Shown here piece by piece: positions 47,922 to 60,045 of a stretch of DNA of 64,000 bases. A program made the position numbers and the translations under genes. The notes under the pieces are model-generated. The model did no database searches, had not been told where the DNA came from, and saw only the letters and a list, made by a program, of their open reading frames with translations. The stretch is from Pegea sp. RAD2-039 (lineage: Eukaryota; Chordata; Thaliacea; Salpida; Salpidae): contig JAQGEQ010000163.1 of the NCBI GenBank assembly GCA_034620365.1, positions 62,001-126,000 of the forward strand, in the 5' to 3' direction. The stretch's first letter is position 1. The number at the start of each line of letters is the position of its first letter.

Positions 47922-50900
47922 ATGTCTTTTATAAAATCAGCTTTTGATTTTGTTAGCAATGTTACTTCAGATCAAGGTTTTGTTGGTTCAAATATAGATT
48001 TAGGATCTCAAAATTTATATGTAAATCGAGTAATTGCTGAAGGTAGGTTTCTTCAAATTTATTTAAAATTATATTTTATCAATAAAGTTTCAATTTGAAT
48101 TGTTTTTTGTATATAATTATGAATTGATTGTATTTAGGTGGTTTTGGAGTTGTATATGAAGCACATGATGAAAAAACTGGCAAAAGTTACGCTTTAAAAG
48201 TACTTGAACTGTTGTTAACTGAAATAAATTTATTGTTAGAAGAAAAATATTATTATTCTAACTTTTTTCATAAACTTGATGCTTTTATTTCATAAAAATA
48301 ATTTTAGATATCTTCTTAATGATTTTATTCAAGAATATTTTCTTATTTGACTTTTGAAAGTTTTTATTTATTTATTTGAAATGCCAACTTCATTATCAGA
48401 GACTTTTAGCAATGGAAAGTTCAAAAAGTAAAGAAATTGTTCAAGAAATAAAAACTTTAAAAAGAATTTCTGAACATCCTAATATCGTCAGATTTATTTC
48501 TGGGGCATTTATATCAAAAGCTGAATCAGGACAAGCTTATGATGAATATCTTCTTTGCACAGAATTTTGTTCAGGTCATCATCAATTTGTCTTCTCAAAA
48601 GCTACATCTAAAGAACTGTTTTTATCTTTGAAATTTAGGAGGTCAAATAATGGAAGTCCTTCGTAATGTTGGAAGTTTTTCTGTTGAACAAATTATTCAA
48701 ATCTTTTATCAAACATCCTCAGCAGTTCAACATCTTCACAAACAGAAACCTGTAATCATTCATCGCGATTTAAAAGTAACGAAAAGTGAAATCTTCAATT
48801 TAATTAAAAGATGAAATTTGTAGGTTGAAAACATCTTGCTTTCAAAAGAAGGAATCATAAAGTTATGTGATTTCGGAAGTGCAACTTCTTCAACTTTTCT
48901 TCCAGATCACACTTGGTCTGCTCTCAAACGATCTCAAGTGAGTCTCATCCTCATCACTTTGATGATGATGATGATGATGATCAACAGGTGGAAGATGAAA
49001 TCTTATCAAATACAACACCGATGTATAGAACACCAGAAATGATTGATATGTACAGCAACTATCCAATTAACGAGATGCAGGATGTTTGGGTGAGATAATT
49101 GATGTTTTCATCGATTCTTTCATGATTTACTCATTTCAAGGCTTTGGGTTGCATCTTGTATTTGCTTTGTTTCCAAAAACATCCTTTTGAAGATTCCGCT
49201 AAATTAGCAATTCTCAATTCCAATTACTCGATACCATCACGTGATCAAGTCTACAAGATGTTTCATCCTTTGATAAGTTCGTAGAAGATGACATTTTATT
49301 CAACAAATCAATTTGTTTGATTGTTTAGAAGCGATTCTTCAGATTAATCCGAACAATCGTCCACCTGCTGCTGTTATTTGCGAGCAATTAGCAGAATTTG
49401 CATCAGCTAGAAATATAAACCCTAAAACTCCTCTGAATGTTGTAAGTTATCTTTTCAATTCTTCATCACTTTCCAATTTCTTTCACGACAGAAGATGTCT
49501 TCAGCTCATTCAAGTGTAGTTGATAGAGACACACAAGTGGAAGATACATCAGGTAATCAAGAAGAGTTTTCTAACTTTTTCGCAATTTTCAATCTGTTAT
49601 CTACAGCTGCAAATGGAACTAGTGGATTGATAAACATGTTTAAAGGTGGTGCCAGTAAATTGATGAATAATATCAAAGAGACAGTCTCTAATTACACTAA
49701 AACAGACCTAGATATTGACTACATCACACCAAGAGTTGCAGGTTGATTAATCCTCTTCATAAACACTTCTTCAGCAGCAGTTTGTCTTGTAGTGATGTCG
49801 TGTCCAGCAGAAGGCTTCCAATCAACTCTTAGTAACAACATTGATGATGTTGCAGATTTATTAAATGAACAACATCACCATAATTATGCGATCTTCAATC
49901 TAACATCCAAGAGATACAACACCTCAAGGTATCTTCAACTTTTTACAAACTTTGAAAATACTGATGAAGATAACTTCTAGATTTGGTGATCGAGTTATTA
50001 AAAGTGTGTGGCCAGTCAAAGGTGTCCCAAATCTTCATACTTTGTTGTCTACATGTCACAAAATTATTAAATGGCTTGGTACTAAAACTGAGAACGTTGT
50101 TGTGATCCACTGTCAAGTAAGTTTGATTTGTTTGAAGAATTAAAGATTTGAGGGCTGATTACAGGATGGTCGGTACCATTCAGCTCTTTTAGTTTGTTCT
50201 CTTTTCATCATCTCATCAGTATTTCAAAAAGTTGAAGATGCTTTGTACTATTTCAACTCGAAAAGACAAATTCAAGGAATACCAGTTTCTTTTAAGCGGT
50301 AAGTTTCCTGTTTTCATCAAATTAAACATTTTCTTAACTTGATATTTGGCAGGTATCTTCACTACATCATGCAAATCAGTCGTCACATCCGAACTCACAC
50401 GACACCTAGTGACGAACCTCTTCTTCATGACTATCAAGTCCGAATTGACCGAATAACCATGTCCCCAGTGCCCCTGTTTAATCGACAACGCAGTGGTTGC
50501 CGTCCATATATGGATATATCCAGTAACGACAAGCTGCTAGCAAGTACTTCGGGAGAATACGAAACAATTCGGTGATTTGATTTCTACAAAATTCTTGGAG
50601 TTATCTGATTGGTTGTTTGTGATTTTCAGTCCTTTCATGGTTGGTGACAATCAAGTATCAGTAGATTTGGAAGCTGTTGTTGGTGGTTCTGTTAATCATG
50701 ATGTAATTATCTCGGTGTATCATGCACGTCAGTTATTTGGAGGTAAAATACAGAATTCTAGAATGACAAATATCAAAATGTTCGATGTTTTCTTCAATAC
50801 TTGCTTGTTACCAACTGGTACCTGCAAACTCTACTTCGGAAGGTTTGTTTCAAACACAAGATGTCTGAAAACTTTTAATAATTTCAACTTAGACATGATA

Positions 50901-52997
50901 TTGATACAAATGAGACTGAAGGTAAGATTGCCGAAGATTTTCAATTCACTGTTGACGTCTCAATTGCTGATGGGAGACCTATAAAACAGTCGATGGCATA
51001 CAGAAAGCTTGTAGAAAGTTGTCAGATATTTAAACAAATAAAAACAACTTTCCTGTTTGGTGAGAATGCAACAAATATTCCAAGATGTGAGTTTAACAGT
51101 TTTTTCAATTACTTAAAACTTCAATTTCGAAATAGTTGAAGAAGTAAAATGAAGTGGGTTGGTTTGAATTAAGTTGAAACAAACACTGAAGTTTCAGCTT
51201 GATAAATATGATTTCAACGACGGTAAATGACAACATAAATTTGTTGCAAAATTTGTTGCAAAAAAAGAATCTTCAAAACCAACAAATACGAAGAAGTTGT
51301 TGATGAATAGTAATTGATAAATTTCTTCTAAAACTCTTTTTTAATTTTAAAGTTATTTTTGTAAAAAAATATTTATAAAATTTCAATAAAAACTTGAATA
51401 ATTGTTTCTAACGAACTGATTTTTTAGATGAAAAACAATCAAATGATGAAGAAGAAACCCAAAAACCTCCTGAAATATGTCCTGAAGCCGTTTTACTTGA
51501 CTTTGGAAATGTTTATCATGAAAATAAAGAATCTGAAGTATTAGTTGAAACAGGAAAACGTTTAGAATCCACAATAATTTCAAATGATTCACCAAATCTA
51601 ATTGACATCAGTGAAAGTAAAGAAGTAACTTCAAATGAATCAAATCTTCCTAATCAAAACGAATCTTTTAACCCATTCGCTTCATTTGAAACTTCTACCA
51701 ACAACTCGTCCAAACCAACTCTTTCAAACACGTTCGATCCGTTCGCAACTTTTGATACAAATACTGAAACAAAACCAACTTTCAATTCATTTGATCCGTT
51801 TGCTACATCAACTAAAAGTCCTTTAGATGAAGATTTGCTGGGAAACTGGTCAACTTCAAGTGCTCCTCATCCACCTCCTAAAGATCAACCTCCTAAGGAT
51901 CAACCAGCTAGCAAACCAACAGCTAACAGACCAGCAGCTAGCAGACCAGCAGCTAACAGACCAGCAGCTAACAGACCAGCAGCTAACAGACCAGCAGCTA
52001 GCAGACCAGCAGCTAACAGACCAGCAGCTAACAAACCAGCAGCTAACAGACCAACAGCTAACAGACCAGCAGCTAGCAAACCAGCAGCTAACAAACCACC
52101 AGCTAACAAACCACCAGCTAACAGACCAGCAGCTAGCAGCGACCCGTTTTCTGATTTAACTTCATTTTCATGGAAATCAAATTCAACAGATCATTTGAAA
52201 CCTCAAACTTCTGCTACTTCAAACCAATCACAAAATAAATCGAAGCAAGCTTCCAACCCGCAGCATTTCAAGGGCACCACAAAAGCCCCAAAACCTGTTT
52301 ACAACCATTCCAACTTCACTACTTCCAACACTAGTTGGAAATCGAGTTAGTTGCTGACTCCGAACAACTTTCTGTTTCTTATTTTATGTTTTCAGCTGTA
52401 AAACCGCAAGTCAAGCAGAATGCTTTCGACGATTTGTTGTCGAATAGTGGATTTTCTGTTCGTAAATCAGAAGACACAAATAAAAAGATGTCGGATTTGA
52501 AAAGAGAGGCTCAAGAAGCTCAAATGGACCCGGAGAAATTGAAAGTAAGGAAACTAGATTTTTCTTCAATCTTTTAATATTTCATCTTCATTAGTTGAAA
52601 CTAATTTTGTTAATTTTGAAGATTTTTATCAACAGATCTTAGATTGGATTGAAGGCAAGGAAAGGAATATCCGAGCTCTTCTATCCACTCTCCACACTGT
52701 CTTATGGGAAGGAGAAACTAAATGGAAGCAATGTGGAATGCATCAACTTGTTCAAGCTAATGATGTGAGTCATTCATCTTATGATGTTGTAGATATTCAA
52801 ACTTAGTTTTAAAACTCATCAATTAATTGCTGTTATTTGAATAATAGGTGAAAAAGATGTACCGAAAAGCCTGCTTGATTGTTCATCCGGACAAAACATC
52901 AGGAACATCTTACGCTGACTTCGCAAAGATGATTTTTGTGGAGTTGAATGATGCCTGGGCAGAATTTGAAGAGAAAGGAATGCAGAACCTCTTCTAA
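47922..52997 (+). CDS. GAK: Cyclin-G-associated kinase (auxilin with N-terminal kinase)
   Basis: Twenty exons (47922-48042, 48138-48199, 48400-48574, 48639-48775, 48824-48937, 48988-49089, 49141-49276, 49329-49441, 49492-49552, 49607-49741, 49793-49928, 49981-50116, 50165-50298, 50353-50571, 50630-50842, 50893-51086, 51428-52345, 52396-52544, 52636-52764, 52848-52997) join to 1,177 aa with perfect phase. Domains: NAK-family kinase (residues about 35-320; [38 protein letters not shown]), PTEN-like phosphatase and C2 (about 385-730; [17 protein letters not shown]), a disordered linker with NPF/DPF endocytic motifs and a 5-aa repeat array (about 730-1035), then a C-terminal J domain with HPD (about residue 1140). 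GAK phosphorylates AP-1/AP-2 adaptors and recruits Hsc70 to uncoat clathrin vesicles. The phosphatase loop lacks the catalytic arginine position, as in auxilins, so it should bind lipid only. Intron 5 (50 bp) is largely a GATGAT microsatellite running into its acceptor. Confidence 0.97.
51910..52134 (+). repeat. 15-bp coding minisatellite in the GAK linker
   Basis: Exactly 15 in-frame units of 15 bp, consensus AACAGACCAGCAGCT, encoding NRPAA with S for N, K for R, and T or P for an A in some units. The nucleotide copies are nearly identical, so amplification is recent. Because the unit is a multiple of three, the other plus frame and the antisense frame stay open as well. Composition is much more GC-rich than the gene around it. 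Confidence 0.95.
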
Positions 52998-53721
52998 TTT
53001 ATCGATATATTCCAAATATTTGAATTCTGATGTTTATCAAACTAATTATGATTTGAAAGTATCTTTCAATCATATCGCTTTTATTTTACTATCTTTTAGT
53101 AGAAAGATCTCATCTGGTGTGTTTGTGATCTTTTATAATTGTTCATCTTATTTCCTCAAAACCCTTCTTATATTTAATCACTTTTTTCTACTTTATTCAA
53201 AACTCATGAAAGCACTTTCTATTTGAGTATCTTTTTATATTCTCTTGTAAATAAGATATTGATTTACAAGTCCTACCCACACTATTTTATTGTATCAATT
53301 TGAGTGTTTATTCAGATTAAACTAAATACTTTAACAAAAATTTTGTTTTTTCGTCATTTCTTAAAATCACAAAAAAATCAATTAAAAAGTATCTAGTGGC
53401 TGCATTAATTGAAATTTTGTAAAAATGTTCATCTAAATTTACACTTCCTGCTTTGTTTAGTACAAATATTATATTTTAAATATCTGGTGACGTATTTATT
53501 TTTGGATTATTTAACTTTGCTTTTCATGTAATAAAAACATTTACGAAAAAATTATTTATAGATTGTGATAAAACATTGGCACAGGAAAGTAGAAAGTCAC
53601 GTGTGTTGCTTGTACAAAAGATAGATTAAGTGCAAATTAACAAAAACCTGCAAGACAGTCAAATAAAGAAGTTGATTTTAAAGCTACAAAAACAAGAATA
53701 GTTGAAAAGTTAGAGGAGTCT
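52998..53721. other. Gap between convergent GAK and OTU gene
   Basis: 3' UTRs are expected. AT-rich, with no recognised gene or repeat. Confidence 0.5.
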
Positions 53722-55609
53722 TCAGTATCTTTTTTCATTTTCTTCTAATTGAAGTAAGTGAGCTAATCTTTCATCTTCTACAAAACTATTAGATGTTCCA
53801 GGCTCTTCCTACAAAATTACAAAATGAATTACAACTTTGATGATATAAAAACCAGACTGATGAATTTACTTGGTACTTGTCTTCATCTGCTAGCTGGTTA
53901 GCAAGTTGTTCATCTGCAATTGAAGACATTTCTCTTTGAGATAACCACTTGTTATAAACTTCATTATCAGGTTTATAATCTACAACAAGATCATAATGAC
54001 CAGCTGAGAGCCAAGAAAGCCAGATGGTTTCCTTGGGAACAATTTCTCCAGAAAAGTGATGGCATGTGACACGAACTTTCGACTTCGAACCACTGCTACC
54101 TCCTATTCAAATATAGAAGAAAATCTAAATGAGTACAAGTCATAAAAAGCTGACAAAATAGATAAATACCAATCACAATAATAATGTTGATGTCAAAAAG
54201 CTCCGTTGTAGCCAAGATCTCAAGGTAACCGCCCCAAACGTTTTCTTTTATAGCTTCATTAAGATAAATTTCTGGGTCACCTTCTATGTAGCCCTAAAAA
54301 GATCAACTTCATAAAAATAAAAAAGTTAAAAAACATTAAGTTATATTAATGACTAAACTTTATAATTAAAATTGGTTATTAGAAAGTTAATTTGAATTTA
54401 AACCTTAAAACGTTGAAAGTTGTTGCGGATAAATTTGAAGATTTCTTTTCTGACAATCATATGTTGATTTTGATCATTACATAGAGATTTTGCTAAAGCG
54501 CGATAAAGACAATTGCCATCAGGAATAACTTTGTATCTGAAGTATATAATAAAAATTTAAATAAAAATGATTTTATCAACAGTTTCTAAGAATTTATAAA
54601 TTAAAATGATTTCTTTTTGAAAAACAATTTTGATTTAAAAACTTTTTTAAATTGGTTTTTTAGAACATTTCTAATCAATTTTACTTCAAAGAAATTTTGA
54701 TAAATTTACAAAAACATGAATCATATAAACCCCTAATACTCTGTTTAGAGAGAAATCATTTTAAGTTTTTATAAAATCAATGTTAAATCCTAGAAACACT
54801 AAAATAATTATTTTTTAATTCTATTATTTTGAAACAAGATAAAAAATTATAAAGTTTTTAAATAACCTGTACAAATTATAATTTTCTTCTAAAAAGGAAT
54901 CTTGCTTTTCTATTTCTTTATCATTTGATGAATTCTTCTTTTTATAAGAATCCTTATTAGTTGTATCTTCTATTGAAAGATTATTATAACTTTGTGGTAC
55001 AATTGATGAAGAACTTCTTAGTAAGGTAGGAGGTATATCATAAGATGAATATCTACAATTTGTTGTTTAGTTTATTTTTAAACCAAACTAGAGATTTTGG
55101 AAATTAAATAAGTTTTAATATTTTACAAATGAATTTAGAAATTTGTAAAATAATTAAACTAATGAGGATAAGTGCTTACAACGTGATAACAAGTTTAGAT
55201 TATAATACAACCTTAAAGTCAAATATAGATCATAAAATTCTAATAAAGATTATTAGTTAAACCAACTTGACTATAAAAACATTTCATTTACTAAGACAAC
55301 AAAAACTTATAAATAAATTTCAATCGGTTTCTTTAGGTGTTTAAGAGAATTGTAACAATATAAGGTGAGGCAGATACTTTAATGATATATTTTTCAACAA
55401 AATACTCAGAATAAAATTAATATTTCATAAACTTACCGAAACAAGTTTGTATTTGAAGTATCTTGTGAGTCTACCCACCACGAATTATCCATCATTTCGG
55501 TTATTTTATACCAAGGAGATAACAAATTGAAATACTTGGAAAGATTTGAAAAACTATTTAAAGATTGGGAACTTTTGGTTAGATCTTTTCTTTCTTGATC
55601 ATTATCCAT
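53722..55609 (-). CDS. OTU-family deubiquitinase
   Basis: Six phase-consistent exons (55437-55609, 54867-55052, 54404-54536, 54170-54293, 53870-54102, 53722-53808) give 311 aa. An N-terminal serine/asparagine-rich region precedes an OTU cysteine-protease domain: catalytic DGNCLYRAL (Asp about 126, Cys about 129), then YIEGDPEIYLNE, WGGYLEILA-like segment, LFDINIIIVI and the catalytic-histidine GHYDLVVDY (about 241). Two similar acidic helices follow: IADEQLANQLADEDK and VEDERLAHLLQLEENE, each of the form DExLAxxLxxE, which look like ubiquitin-interacting helices. The family cleaves ubiquitin chains. The subfamily is not certain; the OTUD1/OTUD3/OTUD5 types are candidates. Start at 55609 is the first in-frame ATG. 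Confidence 0.88.
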
Positions 55610-57213
55610 TTCATTTATAATTTACTTTTTTATATTTCACAATAAAATTACAGAAACAACAGAATATATCAGGTAAAAGCTTACAAAATATTTAACTTAG
55701 TGATAAAGTGAGTTGTTAAATATAATTACTAGCTCATTAACTAACTAATGTTATACAATAAACATCTAGAACCACATGAGAAATCCCCTAAATAAAACTT
55801 TATTTACAAATTGTTTTTAATTTCAAAAATTATCAATTTGTAACATTTAAATGATTCTGAATTTATTTCATTTAATAAAACTTTAAAAAATATTTTTTGT
55901 TAAATAATAACGTTAATTGGATATTAAGATTAGATATAATTCAAACAGTTAGTTTACCATTTACTTGTAGCTTTTTTTAATTAAAATATATACTTCATAA
56001 TTGAACTTAGATGGTTAGAATAAAAAATGCACTAATTAAAAAAATTAGTTTTAGCTTTTAATAATTTCAAAAGTAACACATGAGTTAAAAAAAAGATAGA
56101 TTAAACAGTTTTCCAAAAATTGAAACTATTGAATACTGAAAAACATTTCTAGAATAATTGTTAAATTTTACTGTTGCAGAAAATATCAATTTATTTTTTA
56201 CTCAAAATAGTTTTTCAATGAATTAGTATTGTTTGTGTTTGTAAAAATACTTTGTTTTACTGTAAACATTTGGCTAACCGAAAAGCATTGCTTTTGTTTT
56301 ATAATTATGTTTTTCTACGATAATATATTGTGCTAATTAAAAAATTAAAGTTTTAAAATTAATATATGTCTTACACTACTTTATTTAAATTACTTTATTT
56401 AAATTAATACAATAATAATATAAGTTTTTCACAAAAATAAAATTTCTTAATATTCTTACGGCTTCTGCATAAAACAGAATACGTAAAAAGCAATCAGATT
56501 TTATTTTCAAATCGACTTTAATATCATTTAAAACTAGTTCTTTATAAATTGATGTATAATTTATAAAAGTTTGGTTGTTAATTCTAAATGACTCTTCAAA
56601 TATAAAACAGTAGTTTAAAAAACGCCATAATAGCAATATCAAACTGCTTACTAAAAGTATGATTATGTTTAAAATACAGGTTTGTTTTTGAAATTGTTTA
56701 GTTTATTTGCTTCTGTTTCTGTTACATGGTTTTCCGAAACTGCTAATCATTGAAAAGAATTTTTAAAACGAAAAACTTTTTTTTTAAATAAGAAAAAAAT
56801 TATTATTATCATTAATGACAACTTTTTAATTTAAAAACGATATTCAAAGTAATAACAATTGAAATAAAGGAAAAAAATTCTTAAAAAAATTCAAATAAAT
56901 TAATTAAATAGAAATTTGCTGATAACCTTTTTTTGAAGTTGTGAATTTGTTGTTGGTTTATCGTAACCATCATTATTTAATTTAAGGGTGACTATAACAA
57001 CAATTTGATTGTTTATATATCATTATAGATTTTGTTATAAACATTCAAATAACAATTTTGTCATAATATTTTAATTTATTTATTGAGTTGAAAAGCTTGG
57101 TATCAGTTTAAAAGACTTTATTATATCATTGTTATGAATAAAAACATTTTCTAATTATTTTAATATTAATTGAGTTTTTACTTTTTAGTTAACTTTCATC
57201 AAAAGATAAACAA
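55610..57213. other. Intergenic between OTU and MRG15 genes
   Basis: Divergent promoters are expected. On the minus strand about 56455-56700 is open, hydrophobic (a possible membrane helix, NIIILLVSSLILLLWRFL) and ends at a good donor GTAAGAA, but has no ATG or partner exon in sight; it may be a stray exon or chance. TTTTTAG 25 nt before the MRG15 ATG is acceptor-like. Confidence 0.4.
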
Positions 57214-58125
57214 ATGAGTGATAAGAAAGCACCAAGATTTAAAGAAAATGAAACTATGTTGTGTTATAGAGAAGATAATTTATGTGAAGCAAAATGTTTA
57301 AAAGCTGAATTTGCAGAGGATGGAAAACTCAATTATTTAGTTCATTACATTGACAAGGAAGGTTTTTATGATGAATGGGTCTCTGATTCAAGATGTTTTG
57401 AATTAAAAACTTCTAGCAATAAACAAAGAAAACAAGAAGATGAAGAAGAAGATAAAAGTCTTTCTAAAAGAATTAAACTTGATAAAGAATCTAGAAATGA
57501 TTTTACTTATAAAGATAAAACATCAGAAAGTAAAAAAAGTAGAAAATATGTTGATGATGGTTCTATCACTTCAGATATATCTGTTAGTCATATCATCAAT
57601 ATTAAAAGAACTGAACCCATCTTGATACCTAATAGATTAAAAACTATTTTAGGCGATGATTGGACTTTTGTTAACCATCATAAAAGTCTTATAAAGTTAC
57701 CTGCTAAAGTTACTATAAATGATATTTTATCGATGTTTTTGAATGAAAAAAAAGAAGTTGTTCCTGAAAAAGAGTTTCAAATAATTGTAAAAGGTATCAA
57801 TTCCTTAAAAGAATCTTTTAACAATTGTATAAACAAAAGATTTTTGTATACATTTGAAAAACATCAGTATAATTGTATTACTAAAAAGTATAAAGATTCA
57901 TCTTTAAGTGAAGTATATGGTGTTCAACATTTGTTAAGATATCTTTCTCATGTTGAATCAGAGTTAATAGATCAACAAATTACTGAAATTTGCAAACATC
58001 AAGTAAGAGCATATAGTCAAGAACTTCTTGATTATATTGATAATCATTTTTCCAAAATATTTCCTGCACATGTATTGATGTACTTTTCTCCTGATTTACA
58101 ATACCATGAAAAATCGATTATTTAA
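57214..58125 (+). CDS. MORF4L1: MRG15-like chromodomain protein (MORF4L family)
   Basis: A single uninterrupted 303-aa reading frame. An N-terminal chromo-barrel domain (about residues 8-70: CYREDNLCEAKCL, YLVHYIDKEGFYDEWV) is followed by a lysine/aspartate-rich nuclear-type linker (KQEDEEEDKSLSKRIKLDK) and an MRG domain (about 130-300: IPNRLKTILGDDW, LPAKVTINDIL, EVYGVQHLLRYLS, YFSPDLQYHEKS). MRG15 reads H3K36 methylation and sits in NuA4/TIP60 acetyltransferase and Sin3 deacetylase complexes. Residues around the aromatic cage differ from the vertebrate WNKNWDEW (here EGFYDEW). Absence of introns is unusual here and could mean a retrogene; a 5' UTR intron or trans-splice acceptor lies just upstream. 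Confidence 0.92.
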   Translation: MSDKKAPRFKENETMLCYREDNLCEAKCLKAEFAEDGKLNYLVHYIDKEGFYDEWVSDSRCFELKTSSNKQRKQEDEEEDKSLSKRIKLDKESRNDFTYKDKTSESKKSRKYVDDGSITSDISVSHIINIKRTEPILIPNRLKTILGDDWTFVNHHKSLIKLPAKVTINDILSMFLNEKKEVVPEKEFQIIVKGINSLKESFNNCINKRFLYTFEKHQYNCITKKYKDSSLSEVYGVQHLLRYLSHVESELIDQQITEICKHQVRAYSQELLDYIDNHFSKIFPAHVLMYFSPDLQYHEKSII

Positions 58126-59327
58126 TGTCTTCTTGTCATCTTTTTATATGATTTTGTACTTGCCAATTGATTGATGAAATATTTCTTTAATCACTTTCAA
58201 TTTAAGATGAATTTTCTAGTTACAGTTTCACAAATTAAAGTTGATAATTTTATTCAATTTTTGTAACAGTTTTTTGTTTCTATATTTTTACTTCATTCAG
58301 TACTTTTAAGTAATTCTGAAATCATTACAATAACTTAGTTCATTTATGTTACTATGTCTCAGTAAAACGAACCGCTAATAAACTTTGTTAAAGTTCAAAT
58401 CATAAACATACTGTTTGCTTATTAGCCTTATTATTTCTAGGCAATTGGATTTTTTTATTATAAATAATTTATAATTTAATTATCTGGTTTGATATTTCAA
58501 GAAAGGTAAGATTTATTTACTTTAAAAATTCTAATTTAGAAAATTTAGTTATAAAATAAATTTGTTCAATTTAGTTTTGCTTATATAGAATCAATTTAGT
58601 TTCTATTATAAAAGTAACTTAATGATTTAATTATTTCATAGCTTAGTAGTTTTATTTATTTATTACAATTTAAAAAGATTCTTTTTGAAAGCTAAACATT
58701 AGATCTTTATAATATTGACTCCTTTTCTAGTTTAATATATTTTTCAAAACTTTATGATTTTTCTTATCTGAATTTCTTAAAAAATTTTAGTCATTTCATC
58801 ATTTGAACAATCTCTATACAACCCTTCATCATTTGAAATTAATAAATTAAATAACAATCAGTAAACTTTCAATAAGCTAAATTTCTTCCTTCTATATTTA
58901 TTCCTGTTTTTTTTAGCTTTTATATAACTTTGTAAATTTGCCCTTATAATGTTCCTGTTTTTTCTATTTATTTAGTAACTTGTAACTTTTCATTTCTCTA
59001 TTCTTGTATTTTTCTGATTCCACTATAAGATCTATAAAATTTATCATTTGAATCCATGAGTTAAATATTTGTAATTATTAATCATTAAGTTTTGATGTTT
59101 CAAATTATATTTTTATAAACTTTTAGTTTTACTCTGTAGTAAAAATAGAAACTTGAAAATGATGTGTTCTTGTAAATAATTGCATAATGTTTTTAAATAT
59201 AGAATTTATTTATTACTAATCATCTTAAACTGCTTGCTTACAACAATTTTGAAAATATTTTAACGAAATTGAAAATTTTTATTTGTAACTTTAATTTTTC
59301 TGTTCAAATTTATTTTCTAATTTCAGA
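58126..59327. other. Intergenic between MRG15 and IFT22
   Basis: T-rich on the plus strand, no gene seen. No clear X-box (RFX site) was found upstream of IFT22. Confidence 0.45.
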
Positions 59328-60045
59328 ATGAAGTTATCAAGTGGGAGTGTTTACAAAGTAAAGATTGCCGTGGTCGGTCCTTGTAAGTCGGGCAAAACAG
59401 TTTTATCCAACTTTCTTGGTGATCAGGTTGATATATCATCAAATCATCAGATAATTCAAGATATTTATTTCTAGATGGACGTCTCACATAATGAATATAG
59501 ACCGACTTCTAGTTGCCGAATTATTGAGTTTGAAAATGTGACGAATGCAGGACATGTCCAGGCTAGCCTGGAAGTTGAGTTGTGGGACTGTAGTGGTAAT
59601 CGGGATTTTGAAAATTGTTGGCCAGCTTTTGCTACAAAACTTGATGGTTTGTTTTCACTAACAAATCTTTTATTCAAAGATTCAAAACGTTTTTGAATAG
59701 GAGTTGTTCTCGTTTACAACCCTGTTACTCAGGATTCTTCGTCGATTAAACCTTTTTACGACTACTTTGTATCAAATCAAGGTTTAAAAGACTCACACTG
59801 TGTTCTATTTGCAAATATATTTCATTCAAAGACAGATGTTAAAGATTTAGTTTCACCTCTTTCTTGTAACTTTGTAAGATTTCATTTCTAATTTGGACTT
59901 TTTCTCAAACTTCTGTTTGTAGGTTGTGACTAACTTGAAAAATGACCCTGAAGCAATTAGAAGTTCTTTTAACAGCTTATTGGTTAAAATTTACGGAAAA
60001 CTTTCAGCCTCACGTGAAAGTCAAGAAGAAAATATCTTGAAATAG
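59328..60045 (+). CDS. IFT22: Intraflagellar transport protein 22 (RABL5)
   Basis: Four exons (59328-59426, 59475-59646, 59701-59873, 59923-60045) encode 188 aa (human 185). It is a Ras-like small GTPase: P-loop GPCKSGKT at residues 17-24, RIIEFENV, the switch II motif LWDCSGN, FENCWPAF, and no clear NKxD guanine motif, as expected for IFT22. It belongs to the IFT-B complex that carries cargo along cilia, so the organism has motile or sensory cilia. The start ATG follows an acceptor-like TTTCAG by one base, which fixes the 5' end of the coding exon and suggests a spliced leader or 5' UTR exon. Introns are 48-54 bp. Confidence 0.96.

Noticed and set aside
51900..52109. Antisense frame across the GAK minisatellite coding alanine/glycine/leucine repeats.
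   Set aside because: It results from a repeat length divisible by three; the sense frame is well supported.
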